DNA of 64,000 nucleotides, from NCBI RefSeq assembly GCF_007097395.1, contig NZ_VKDC01000018.1, forward strand, positions 125,036 to 189,035. Reading direction: 5' to 3'. Both the position numbers and the translations under genes were made by a program. The notes below the pieces were generated by a model. The model saw only the letters and a program-made list of their open reading frames with translations. It searched no databases and had not been told where the DNA came from. This stretch comes from Fulvivirga sp. M361 (lineage in GTDB: Bacteria; Bacteroidota; Bacteroidia; Cytophagales; Cyclobacteriaceae). Each line of letters begins with the position of its first letter. The first letter of the stretch is position 1. This document shows, piece by piece, positions 24,518-33,403 of this stretch.

Positions 24518-26815
24518 ATGAACCATCTCAAAATACCACATGCTATTATCAGGAGTTTTCTGGTGTTGTTAACATTATTCACAGGCCTTAGAGCCAAAGC
24601 CAATGACTGTCCTGACGAAAGTGCAAAAATGGTGATCACACCGGGCAACCAGCCTGCAGAATACCTTCTTTCATTTTCTACAGAACAAGTACTTGATAAT
24701 GCCCATTTGTCGGTTTTTATCATCTATCTGGATGCGAATTATCCATCTAAAGACCAGGAGATCCACGATTATGATTTCACCACCGGGAATTTTGAGCAAA
24801 CATTGCAATTTGACCTGAACGGGCAATACGCTATCCACCTGTACCTTATGTCTCCCGATTGTTTTATGAGCATCGAAGACACCATCGAAGTAGCCGGAGC
24901 GGAGCATTCCATAAATTGCAGCGCTTCTATGGAGGTACAGTTGGTGAATGAGGACCTGGGGATCTACGAAGTGCAATGGTCAGAGCTATCGTTCGATCTT
25001 GATCTTCCGGAGCCTTATCAATTCACTGCAGAACATCAGATCTACGAATATGACGATAGTATTGTCATGATCACGGTACCCACTTCGCTTGCCTCCGTCA
25101 AAAGATTAACTCCCAGGGGGTTTAATGACTACTTTACAGATAAGGGAAACATAGTATATAAGCAGACACAACCCTACATACACCTTTCACCAGGGCAGCA
25201 CATGTACCTGAAAGAAGGAGAGTATAACGTCAAGGGTAGAAGGGCCTTCAGTTTTGAAGACACTGAAGGCAACCTGTTTCAATGCGATGTCACGGGAGAG
25301 GCGATGGTGAACGTATCTGACATTCCCGTAGTACCCAACTGCGATGCATGGCAGCGAGACCTTACCTTGGAAAGTTATATCCAATGGCCTGGCAAAGAAC
25401 TGACACCCGGAGAAAGGACGTTCCGTATCCAGTACCCGGGAGCGCCTGAAACCAATGACCTGATGCAACATCATGCCTACGCTTTTTGGCTTCAGGCCAG
25501 GGAGATACAGTGGGATTTTGGTGACGGCGAGACGAAGATAATTCCAAGGACTTCAGCTCTTCTCGATTACGATTACTACAGTAAAGCATCCCATAAATAT
25601 GCACAGAACGGCTCTTACACGGTGTCTTTCAAGGTACTATCGATGGCCGGCTGTACACTGATGGAAACCAGCAAGGTCATTGAGATCTTCGAACTGGATC
25701 AGGAATGCCAGGATCTGGAGGTCTCCATCTTTGAAGAAGACCTACCCAACAGCCAGAAACACCGCTTTACCTTCACACATAACCTGCCCGACCCCGGCGC
25801 TGTATTTGACAAAGTGGTGTGGAAATTCGATCATGAGGAGGTGTTTGAACAGGAAACTGTGGATTACCTGTTCAAAACCAATGGGGAGCATACGGTTGAA
25901 CTGGAAGTGTTCTATGCGAATTGCCAGCGCACCTTCCAAAAAGTGGTGCAGGTGGACGATTCATTTTGCAGTCCCTGGGATTTTTCCGCATTGTTCAACT
26001 ACTGGCCCGAAAAGGATTCCATCTATATGATGGCCCGGAATATTGGCAGCAATTATATGTACTCATGGCAGGTAGAGGACAAGGAAAAGGCCGGACTGGG
26101 GTTGTCTGCCGTAGCCTTGCCCATGGACAGCCAAAATACCACGACGAAATTAAAAATGACCATTGAGGACACCGATGCTTCCAGCCCATACTTCGGCATA
26201 TCGCTGAGTGACTCTGTTTTGCTGCATAAAGCGCCTGAGGCCTGTGACAGTGATGTACAACTGACGTCTTCCATCTCCTCCCAGGAAGAGCCGGGCAAGG
26301 TCTCATTCGACATCACAACCACCACATCAGACCTGGACTTTTACTCCATCACCTTCGGCGACGGTCAAAGCTCTTACAGAAACAAGATATGTTCAGATGA
26401 AGATCGTGACTCGGACACGCGTGAGCATACCTACGCCGCAAACGGCAACTATACCGTAAGCCTGTATGTGATAAACAGTGCGAATTGTATCTCAATTTTG
26501 GAACAGGAAGTGAAAGTAACTACCCTTCCGGAACCGGACGATGAGGATACCGTGACCTGTGTTCATGACCCACTCCGGTCTAATCCCATAGCAGTATACC
26601 CCAATCCGGCAAAGAATGAATTACATATCTCCATCAAAAATACGGACCAGACGGCACGTTGGAACATCGTTGACCTCAACGGCAAAAAGCTGCTGTACGG
26701 GCAGCTATCGAACACTGATTCTAGAGTGGATATCCGATCGCTCCGCAAAGGTTTGTACATACTTCAGACAAGCGTTATAGGTGAGGTACACCAAACAAAA
26801 TTTTTAGTGAACTGA
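24518..26815 (+). CDS. PKD-domain protein secreted by T9SS (type A sorting domain)
   Basis: The 765-residue exported protein has signal peptide HLKIPHAIIRSFLVLLTLF..LRAKA. Several PKD-like beta-sandwich domains follow, with WDFGDGETKIIP and HKYAQNGSYTVSFKVLSMAGC at about 330-390, WKFDHEEVFEQETV near 435, and ITFGDGQS with HTYAANGNYTVSLYVINSANC at about 610-650. The last 70 residues form a T9SS sorting domain (VYPNPAKNELHISI, WNIVDLNGKKLLYGQL, LRKGLYILQT, KFLVN). It would cross the outer membrane through T9SS and be displayed or released. Regularly spaced Cys suggest disulfides. No enzyme domain is visible, so an adhesin or structural role is likely. Confidence 0.88.
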   Translation: MNHLKIPHAIIRSFLVLLTLFTGLRAKANDCPDESAKMVITPGNQPAEYLLSFSTEQVLDNAHLSVFIIYLDANYPSKDQEIHDYDFTTGNFEQTLQFDLNGQYAIHLYLMSPDCFMSIEDTIEVAGAEHSINCSASMEVQLVNEDLGIYEVQWSELSFDLDLPEPYQFTAEHQIYEYDDSIVMITVPTSLASVKRLTPRGFNDYFTDKGNIVYKQTQPYIHLSPGQHMYLKEGEYNVKGRRAFSFEDTEGNLFQCDVTGEAMVNVSDIPVVPNCDAWQRDLTLESYIQWPGKELTPGERTFRIQYPGAPETNDLMQHHAYAFWLQAREIQWDFGDGETKIIPRTSALLDYDYYSKASHKYAQNGSYTVSFKVLSMAGCTLMETSKVIEIFELDQECQDLEVSIFEEDLPNSQKHRFTFTHNLPDPGAVFDKVVWKFDHEEVFEQETVDYLFKTNGEHTVELEVFYANCQRTFQKVVQVDDSFCSPWDFSALFNYWPEKDSIYMMARNIGSNYMYSWQVEDKEKAGLGLSAVALPMDSQNTTTKLKMTIEDTDASSPYFGISLSDSVLLHKAPEACDSDVQLTSSISSQEEPGKVSFDITTTTSDLDFYSITFGDGQSSYRNKICSDEDRDSDTREHTYAANGNYTVSLYVINSANCISILEQEVKVTTLPEPDDEDTVTCVHDPLRSNPIAVYPNPAKNELHISIKNTDQTARWNIVDLNGKKLLYGQLSNTDSRVDIRSLRKGLYILQTSVIGEVHQTKFLVN

Positions 26816-26973
26816 TGAGAGCTTGAAACCTCAAAAATTAACTAAAAGAACAGGTTTCAAGGCAGAACACTACTAAAACCTGCCATCGAGTGACCGAAAA
26901 GCTGCAAAAGACACAGATGTTTGCAATGGGTTATGCAGCCATAAACCTCCATAGGTTAATGTAAAGAATTGCG

Positions 26974-29325
26974 CTAATGAGCTGATCCGCTTTCAATCGC
27001 TTCCATGAGTTTACCCACAGACAACTCCTCTGCATACACCACTTCCACCCTTAAGGCCTTCAGACCCGTTACGCCTTGCAGGTCTTCTAATTCAAGGTCT
27101 TCGAATTGCTTTTTCACATGACCTCTTGCCGCCAGAAAATGTAGGTATTCCCGGTACTCTTTAGCATCCTGCTCCTGTGAATAGACAATAGCGATCGAAC
27201 CCGGTTTGGTAATGCGCTCATTAGTACCTCTGATAAGGGCTTTGTCCACCCGTTTTTTTATGATCTCATAACGTGCATTATACGCACCTTCTACGTCAAA
27301 CCGTTTTTCATCCATTCGAAAATGCACGGAGAGAGGCGTGTTATATACTAAAATAAGAGAAGCTATTTCCACCGGGGTTTGCAGCTCCCGTTGCATCTTA
27401 TGGAATTCGTTTTCCATTTCACACATGATCATCAACTGCCATACGCGAAGGTTACGCAAATAGATCGTATTGAATTTCTCATTTTTCGTGATAGATTCGC
27501 CGATGTACATATTGTATTCTATCCCATCGGTTTTATATCGTTCGAAGTAATGCGGGAACATCTTCTGAGCATCTACCTGCTTCTGGTCTAAAAAGGATGC
27601 CAGGCGCTGGTTGATCTGGTTGATGCTCGTGTCATACTTTTTTCTTTCCTCGTAAACGGTTTGCAGGGTAGGGTCCAGCGTATCTTCGTACTGCCGGATT
27701 AATTTCCTTAACGGGCCATCCGTCTCCTTTAAGTGGTCAAAAACCGGATAGACATCGGATTTCAGAAAACGCAAAATTCTATGCTCACTACCGGCAGAAA
27801 GCCCTTTCTTAAGATCAGACCGGTAGTTCTCTAAACGAAATATCAATTCTTCAAATACAGGCATGCGGGTTTGTTGACAGGCATATTTCAATACCTTTTT
27901 GACCCCGTTGATCTGTTTGATCAGGTCACTGCTGACCGCCTTATTCCGTTTAACGGACGAGCCTTTGATATCCATCTGCCCATACAAGGGGTACAGATTG
28001 TTGAAAATAATATCTTTAAAAACCGGCTGCTCATTGTTGAACTGCTTGTGCATGAATTTCTCTGCTTCTTGCTCAAAACGCCATTTTACCGAATGGTGGA
28101 TCGTAGTACATTCCTGCTGGATAATGGCTTCAATCCGGTTCTGGGCCTCATCGATAAAACGCTTCTGGGCCATAGCGATGATAGGTACAATTTCATCTAA
28201 TCTATGAAGCGTGCCGTTGTTCAGGGCATACCGATTGTGAGAGGCTAATTCTATGAAGCCCAGCATCTGCTCTTCATGAAGCAAGGGAACAAGAATATAA
28301 CTTTTTGTTTTGGACGCTACCAGTTTGGAAGACATGCCACTCTCGGACCGTTCATGAAAACGGTCTACATCTGAAATGACCAGCGGTTCCTTCCTTTGCA
28401 GCAATTGACCGGATACGTATTCGCACATTTCCAAACTGCAATCCAACGTTTCATTGGTTTTTAGCAAAACGCTTTTTACATGTTCTTTACCGATGGGTAT
28501 CAAGTGGTTATTTTCCAACGTAAGCACACCAATTTCCAGTTCAGCGTTGTTAAGCAAGCTCCGCATTCCGTTTTGAATATTCTCAAAGGTGTCATCGGAT
28601 TTTTGGAGAAGGTTGGAAGTAATCGATCCGACAGATTCGTCAATGGTGACGTCCACCAGGTTAATGATGTTCACCCCACGCATGATCCAGCTGTTGGGCG
28701 GGAATTTTTTCTTCCAAAGACTGATGTCTCCAAAATTATCGATGAGCTCTTCGAAGTCTTCCCGGGTGATGTCTACGGCCTTATCGGTAGGTATGAATTC
28801 CGACATATCCGCATTGATCAGCATTTTGTAAGTGCGGGTAAGGCCCTGATCTTTATTCAGGATGTCCAGCTTCCACGACCCACCACCGGGAGCGGGGTAA
28901 CCATAATAGCTTCCCAGGATGAAATAACAGCAATAGAAGTAGAAGGTGTCTTCATCCACATCCTTCATGCTATAATCAAACGCTTCACCGGAGGCCTTGA
29001 TGATGTTATCAAATCGTGTGGACGTATGGAGAGGTTTGAAAAAAAACGGGGGTGTAATAGCCTTGATCTCATTCGTGGTGAGTGCATCCGGAAACAGGAC
29101 ACGCGTTATTTTTCGGACCGACCCCATTAACCTGTCCAGCTGATCCACGTCAGCAATGCCATCTCTTAATTCCGGATGCTTTTCCACTTCCTGCAGCATT
29201 TGCCCGGCATAGGTCGCTGTATCCTTATCTTTGTCCTTAGCCATTTGCTCCAGGGTTTCTATAACTTTGTAGAAACTGATCTGCATTACGGCCGGGAATT
29301 CCACTTCTTTTCCGTTGTAAATCAT
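26974..29325 (-). CDS. large cytoplasmic GAF-domain protein
   Basis: The 783-residue protein has no signal peptide or membrane segment. An N-terminal helical region of about 240 residues is followed by a GAF-like domain at about 240-400 (IGVLTLENNHLIPIGK, PLVISDVDRF, YILVPLLHEEQMLGFIELAS). A long helical/coiled-coil part (about 405-620) and a C-terminal region ending ALRVEVVYAEELSVGKLM complete it. No kinase, cyclase or DNA-binding output is visible. Such long GAF proteins are common single genes in Cytophagales and are usually annotated only by the GAF domain. It is transcribed alone and its ligand is unknown. Confidence 0.75.
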   Translation of the reverse strand: MIYNGKEVEFPAVMQISFYKVIETLEQMAKDKDKDTATYAGQMLQEVEKHPELRDGIADVDQLDRLMGSVRKITRVLFPDALTTNEIKAITPPFFFKPLHTSTRFDNIIKASGEAFDYSMKDVDEDTFYFYCCYFILGSYYGYPAPGGGSWKLDILNKDQGLTRTYKMLINADMSEFIPTDKAVDITREDFEELIDNFGDISLWKKKFPPNSWIMRGVNIINLVDVTIDESVGSITSNLLQKSDDTFENIQNGMRSLLNNAELEIGVLTLENNHLIPIGKEHVKSVLLKTNETLDCSLEMCEYVSGQLLQRKEPLVISDVDRFHERSESGMSSKLVASKTKSYILVPLLHEEQMLGFIELASHNRYALNNGTLHRLDEIVPIIAMAQKRFIDEAQNRIEAIIQQECTTIHHSVKWRFEQEAEKFMHKQFNNEQPVFKDIIFNNLYPLYGQMDIKGSSVKRNKAVSSDLIKQINGVKKVLKYACQQTRMPVFEELIFRLENYRSDLKKGLSAGSEHRILRFLKSDVYPVFDHLKETDGPLRKLIRQYEDTLDPTLQTVYEERKKYDTSINQINQRLASFLDQKQVDAQKMFPHYFERYKTDGIEYNMYIGESITKNEKFNTIYLRNLRVWQLMIMCEMENEFHKMQRELQTPVEIASLILVYNTPLSVHFRMDEKRFDVEGAYNARYEIIKKRVDKALIRGTNERITKPGSIAIVYSQEQDAKEYREYLHFLAARGHVKKQFEDLELEDLQGVTGLKALRVEVVYAEELSVGKLMEAIESGSAH

Positions 29326-29570
29326 GCGCTGTATATTTTACGGGTATACACTCGGTATACGGTAAAAGTATGCAATTGGGTCGAAGATTATGGAATAAAG
29401 TGAGTTATGTGGGTTTTTGTCTGGTTTACTTTGACACTGATTAGGCCTAAGGAGCCGAAATGAAAGTGTACGGTTCGGTATAGATACTGGGTCAAGGTCA
29501 CGAATAACTTTATTATTAGATAATAATGAATCACTTTTCCATAAGATAAATTGTGTAATTTACTCTCAAT

Positions 29571-30434
29571 ATGTTTGTTGAGGGACAAGTGTATAAACGA
29601 AGTGAAATTCACGACCGATATGGTGGCAATCGGCAAAGTGGTATTTGTCCTTCAGCAACAAACCCTTACATTTTTATTTTTACCGGAGCTAGCGGAAATC
29701 AGTATGGCTATAAAGATGAATGGTTGAATGAAGATATCTTTTCATATACAGGGGAGGGGCAAGTGGGAGATATGCAATTTACAAAAGGTAACCTTGCGCT
29801 AAGAGATCACTTAATAAATGGTAAACGAGTTTTCCTATTCGAATACATCGCAAAAGGCACTGTAGAGTATATCAATGAACTTGGTTTTTTGGATTGCGAT
29901 TACTTTGAAACTCATGATACAAATGGGAAAGTGCGTATGGGTATTAAATTCTTTTTTAAGCGTGAAGCCACAAGATTGTATGAGATACCAGATGAATTGA
30001 ACTTTAGCCTCGCCCATGAGGAAAATGAACCTTACGGAATCAGGCTTCCCAACAAAACAGAAAGAAAAGGCCTTGTAACATCACGAGTAGGGCAAGGCGC
30101 CTATCGTAAAAGTATCCTTCACCGATGGAAATATAAATGTGCGGTCACGGCCTTCAATAATCCCAAGGTGCTAATAGCTTCTCACATCCTGCCCTGGAAG
30201 GAATCTACTCATGCTCAAAGACTGGATGTTGATAACGGCATCTTATTGTCTCCAACTTATGATGCTCTTTTCGATAAAAAACTAATCTCATTTGATGAGA
30301 CGGGTAAAATTATGTTGAGCAAGGAACTCAAAAAATATTCCTATGATAAAATCAAGGTAACGGGAGAGGAGAAGATCGTCGGGTTAAGGGAAGGCAATCA
30401 GTGTTATTTAGAAAGGCATAGGTTGCTGCTATAA
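29571..30434 (+). CDS. HNH endonuclease, McrA-like modification-dependent restriction candidate
   Basis: The 287-residue protein combines an N-terminal domain of about 160 residues (YKRSEIHDRYGGNRQSGI, IFTGASGNQYGY, FSYTGEGQVGDMQFTKGN) with a C-terminal HNH_2-type nuclease. The nuclease contains KYKCAVTAFN, IASHILPWKESTHAQRLDVDN and GILLSPTYDALFD; the His of ASHI and the Asn/His-type pair of DVDNG-ILL fit the beta-beta-alpha metal motif. The N-terminal part matches what I remember of SRA-like sensor domains in McrA-type enzymes that cut methylated or otherwise modified DNA. No methylase is adjacent, as expected for type IV systems. Substrate specificity cannot be read from sequence. Confidence 0.8.
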   Translation: MFVEGQVYKRSEIHDRYGGNRQSGICPSATNPYIFIFTGASGNQYGYKDEWLNEDIFSYTGEGQVGDMQFTKGNLALRDHLINGKRVFLFEYIAKGTVEYINELGFLDCDYFETHDTNGKVRMGIKFFFKREATRLYEIPDELNFSLAHEENEPYGIRLPNKTERKGLVTSRVGQGAYRKSILHRWKYKCAVTAFNNPKVLIASHILPWKESTHAQRLDVDNGILLSPTYDALFDKKLISFDETGKIMLSKELKKYSYDKIKVTGEEKIVGLREGNQCYLERHRLLL

Positions 30435-30727
30435 ACAAATGATAATCCTTAGCAATAGCCGATCATAAATGAGTGATTAATTAATACGGTATTTCAAAGG
30501 GATTCAGTAATTTCCAATTCAAGAAATCTATTATCTGGCTATATTAATCCGTTATGTGGTTAAAGAACCACATGCCTCATATACGATTTAGAAGCTTTAC
30601 CATAAAAAGTTAGTATTCAGTTCGTCGAGCAGGTATTGTACAATTTCTGTACGGATTTGATGATGCGATCTGAATTTTTTATTCGACTCTCTGATCTTAG
30701 CTGAAAAAGAACTGCAAGAAAAATAAT

Positions 30728-30750
30728 GAAGTATTAATACTTCGTTTTTC
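30728..30750 (+). terminator. terminator-like palindrome with T tail
   Basis: Perfect 16-base palindrome GAAGTATTAATACTTC followed by GTTTTTC. The stem is AT-rich, so strength is uncertain. Confidence 0.45.
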
Positions 30751-30914
30751 TTCCTTTAAACAACCACCCTTTCCACTTATTATTGCAATTGAGCACCTCG
30801 TCTAAATGACTTCAATCGCTTGAACTTTGACGGCTTTAGTTTTTTACAAAATCAGGCTGGCAAAGGAGATTAGTAGCGATTAATTTCTAACTCAACCCTC
30901 ATTTCTAGTGATGA

Positions 30915-30938
30915 AAAATACCCAAGGTTGGGTATTTT
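30915..30938 (+). terminator. rho-independent terminator-like hairpin
   Basis: AAAATACCCAA / TTGGGTATTTT around GG, with T-rich right arm. Its centre CCAAGGTTGG equals that of the hairpin at 3437-3462. Confidence 0.6.
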
Positions 30939-30980
30939 CTTCTCAAGAAGATCTGGATACCTTACCAGAAAAAAGAATAA

Positions 30981-31256
30981 ATGAAAGTTATTGCTTACCG
31001 AATATTTAACCAACTTAATGCGAGTGCAGTCATAGAGGTGTTTTTAGACAATAATGATTCCGATCTTGTTCAATATTCTCAAAACAGAATGAGTCAGTTT
31101 GTTGCATCTGCAGCTATGCTTCAAAGTGATCATGATATCTATTACGATAAGGTAATAAAACGCTTCTGGTCTGAAGGAGTAAAATCAATAGATTTTTCTT
31201 CATCTGAACTAACGGCATTTTTAAATAATAGCCCTAATATGAATTCTAACTCATGA
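30981..31256 (+). CDS. small hypothetical protein
   Basis: A 91-residue soluble protein without signal peptide (KVIAYRIFNQLNASAVIEV, FWSEGVKSIDFSSSELTAFL). No family recognised. Its stop overlaps the ATG of the next gene (ATGA), which supports it as a real, cotranslated gene. Confidence 0.55.
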   Translation: MKVIAYRIFNQLNASAVIEVFLDNNDSDLVQYSQNRMSQFVASAAMLQSDHDIYYDKVIKRFWSEGVKSIDFSSSELTAFLNNSPNMNSNS

Positions 31257-32050
31257 GAGGAACCGAAAGTATAGTTTTAATATTTATTGCCGTTTTACTA
31301 TGGTCAAGCTGTGCGAATCGAATCCATAGAGGTCAGATTATCTACCAAATTAGCGCTGTTGGTGGGAACGATCGAATCGAGACTTTAAGGGTCACAGATG
31401 GTGTAAACGTTAATATTACTGAAGTGGCAGGTAAGGGAGTTATTATTTCGCCCCGTCCAGGCTCAACCATTTCGACTTCATCTGTTAGTAGCACTACTTT
31501 GACTGGCAAGGTAACGGATCCTTTCAGATCTGCATTATCACCTGGAAGCTACTACCTACCAGACAAGGATTTTTCGTCAAGCGCAAAGGGTTATACTAGC
31601 TTGAATCTATCACTGCAGGCAGTAAACATTACTTTTAAAAATAGATTTAATCCTGATGAACGACTATCTCAGGCAGTTCGTGATACATTCCCTTCCACAT
31701 GGTCATCTTCATTCAGTCCAGCCCTTGCTATGGGGTATACAATTACTAGAAACCAATATCAGCCAGATGGTAAAAAAATTACATTTGATCTTACAATAGG
31801 AGGTTTTTTTGGGTTTGGCACTACTGATATAAACAACAAGACGACTCGAGCTCCAGTCTACAATTTCTCAAGAAAAGCGCTTACAACTCAGAAAGGGTTT
31901 TACTTGAATTTAGGAATTCAGAAATGGGATGTTGGATATGCATATGGTTGGGAAAGAGCACATGGTGATGGAAGTGAGTCTTGGGTGTTCCAGAATCAAC
32001 CATTTCATGGAATAATCATAGGCTATGACCTTGTCAAATTAAGACAATAA
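31253..32050 (+). CDS. lipoprotein of unknown function
   Basis: The 265-residue protein starts with MRGTESIVLIFIAVLLWSSC, a lipoprotein signal. The mature part has a Ser/Thr-rich stretch (STISTSSVSSTTLTGKV) and C-terminal beta-strand-like segments that end in aromatic residues (GFYLNLGIQKWDVGYAYGW, GIIIGYDLVKL), as in small barrel or barrel-associated proteins. No family recognised. It is translationally coupled to the small gene before it. Confidence 0.65.
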   Translation: MRGTESIVLIFIAVLLWSSCANRIHRGQIIYQISAVGGNDRIETLRVTDGVNVNITEVAGKGVIISPRPGSTISTSSVSSTTLTGKVTDPFRSALSPGSYYLPDKDFSSSAKGYTSLNLSLQAVNITFKNRFNPDERLSQAVRDTFPSTWSSSFSPALAMGYTITRNQYQPDGKKITFDLTIGGFFGFGTTDINNKTTRAPVYNFSRKALTTQKGFYLNLGIQKWDVGYAYGWERAHGDGSESWVFQNQPFHGIIIGYDLVKLRQ

Positions 32051-32145
32051 GCCGGTGGCAACTCTTTTAATCGGAAACTCCATTCGACAGGTTTTTTATT
32101 CTAATTGGGCAGCTCGAATTTAAGTTTGCAAAATAATATATTTTA

Positions 32146-32241
32146 AAACCTGCCAACCCTAATGATCATGATAGATTCTTTTCTGATGTCTACACAGTTA
32201 AGATTACAGTGAAAGGTTATAAATATGGAGACGAAGAATAA
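32146..32241 (+). pseudogene. short C-terminal gene remnant in a 423-bp gap
   Basis: The frame FFSDVYTVKITVKGYKYGDEE followed by TAA looks like the end of a beta-rich secreted protein. There is no start and the upstream part is broken. The rest of 32051-32473 shows nothing else that I can name. Confidence 0.3.
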
Positions 32242-32473
32242 ATGAAGATTTGTATCGTCCAATGATTCAAACCAGAACAGACTCAGTTCTTTCAGAAGCA
32301 TAGGATCTCTATACAGTAACTTGGACCTGCTACTTTTGATCGGACAGTAAGTCAGGCTCGTTTGAAGCTCCGGTTTGGAGATAAAAAAGCAAGCCTAAGA
32401 TCCATACTTAACCATAAGATAATTAAATGTTTATAAGATATTTTAGCTGAAATCGTTATACCATAAAAGTACC

Positions 32474-33130
32474 GTGCTCAGAAAGATATTACTACTTGTA
32501 ACACTGTTGTTCCGGTTGTTCAATTTAAATGCTCAGGAACAGGGCAATATAAAACTAAAAATAGAAGCCGGGTTTGATCTCGAAAAACCAGGGTTATTCC
32601 TTAATGTGGAGCCCAAAGTAAGAGCTACAAAAAATTCCGTCATCGGATTGAGAGTTGGAGTTGTTGGCTATTCAGGAACAAAAAGTGTCAGTACAATTGA
32701 TACGCAAACCACTGGAAATAATGCCGATTTTGAATATATCATCAATGAAAAGTCAGGTAACGGGATCATTTCGTTTGTACCAACCTTTGACCATTACCTG
32801 AATGAAAATATCTTTTTGAATAAGCATTTTTTTCGTCCTTACTTAGGTTTAGGCGTAGGGTACTATTTATTGGGTACCTACATAGAAGTTACTCAGCTAG
32901 ACAAAGCGAATGCTTCCGAAGATGAAATTAAAGGAAGCGTCAGTAATCAAGTAGGGCTCTTAGTACGGGGAGGGATTGAATTCGATAAGTTAATCATTGG
33001 GTTAGAATACAATTTCACTCCAAAAGCGGATATTGAATTACCAGATGGCCAGACAATAGGAACCATTGATCTAAGTTTCTTTGGACTGTCTTTTGGATTT
33101 ACCATTGGACTTGGGAAAAGCGCAAAGTAA
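32474..33130 (+). CDS. outer-membrane beta-barrel protein
   Basis: The 218-residue protein starts at GTG (LRKILLLVTLLFRLFNLNAQ signal). The mature part alternates residues in strands (IKLKIEAGFDLEKPGLFLN, VIGLRVGVVGYSG, FRPYLGLGVGYYLLG, VGLLVRGGIEFDKLIIGLEY) and ends LSFFGLSFGFTIGLG, the aromatic-terminated pattern of small outer-membrane barrels. It stands alone between a 423-bp and a 273-bp gap. Function is not evident. Confidence 0.7.
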   Translation: MLRKILLLVTLLFRLFNLNAQEQGNIKLKIEAGFDLEKPGLFLNVEPKVRATKNSVIGLRVGVVGYSGTKSVSTIDTQTTGNNADFEYIINEKSGNGIISFVPTFDHYLNENIFLNKHFFRPYLGLGVGYYLLGTYIEVTQLDKANASEDEIKGSVSNQVGLLVRGGIEFDKLIIGLEYNFTPKADIELPDGQTIGTIDLSFFGLSFGFTIGLGKSAK

Positions 33131-33403
33131 TTGTGAATTTGATTATGCCCAACTGATTCATCAATAAGTGAATGATCCATAAAACATTTACTCACCAGAC
33201 AGGGAGCATCGAATTATTCCTTTAAACCGGGTTGACTTTAGTGACTTTTAGGACCTTTGTCCATTAAGTAGCTAAGGGAATAGGCTGGTAAAAAAATATT
33301 CTCTTTTTCATTTATGGAATCCGATGAATGACTGCATCTTAACGATAGAAATCATCAGAACAATGCGTTTGAATTTTATACAAAGCATCCAACCCTACTA
33401 ACT

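Larger units (their letters stand above)
30435..30980. other. 546-bp intergenic region with two hairpins
   Basis: No gene found. It contains GAAGTATTAATACTTC followed by GTTTTTCTT (30728-30750) and the hairpin at 30915-30938. Both have terminator form on the plus strand although the nearest upstream plus-strand stop is at 30434, so a short untracked transcript or lost gene may lie between. Confidence 0.5.

Noticed and set aside
27871-28200. Plus-strand frames within the GAF protein gene
   Set aside because: Low-complexity antisense frames overlapping a well-supported 783-residue protein.
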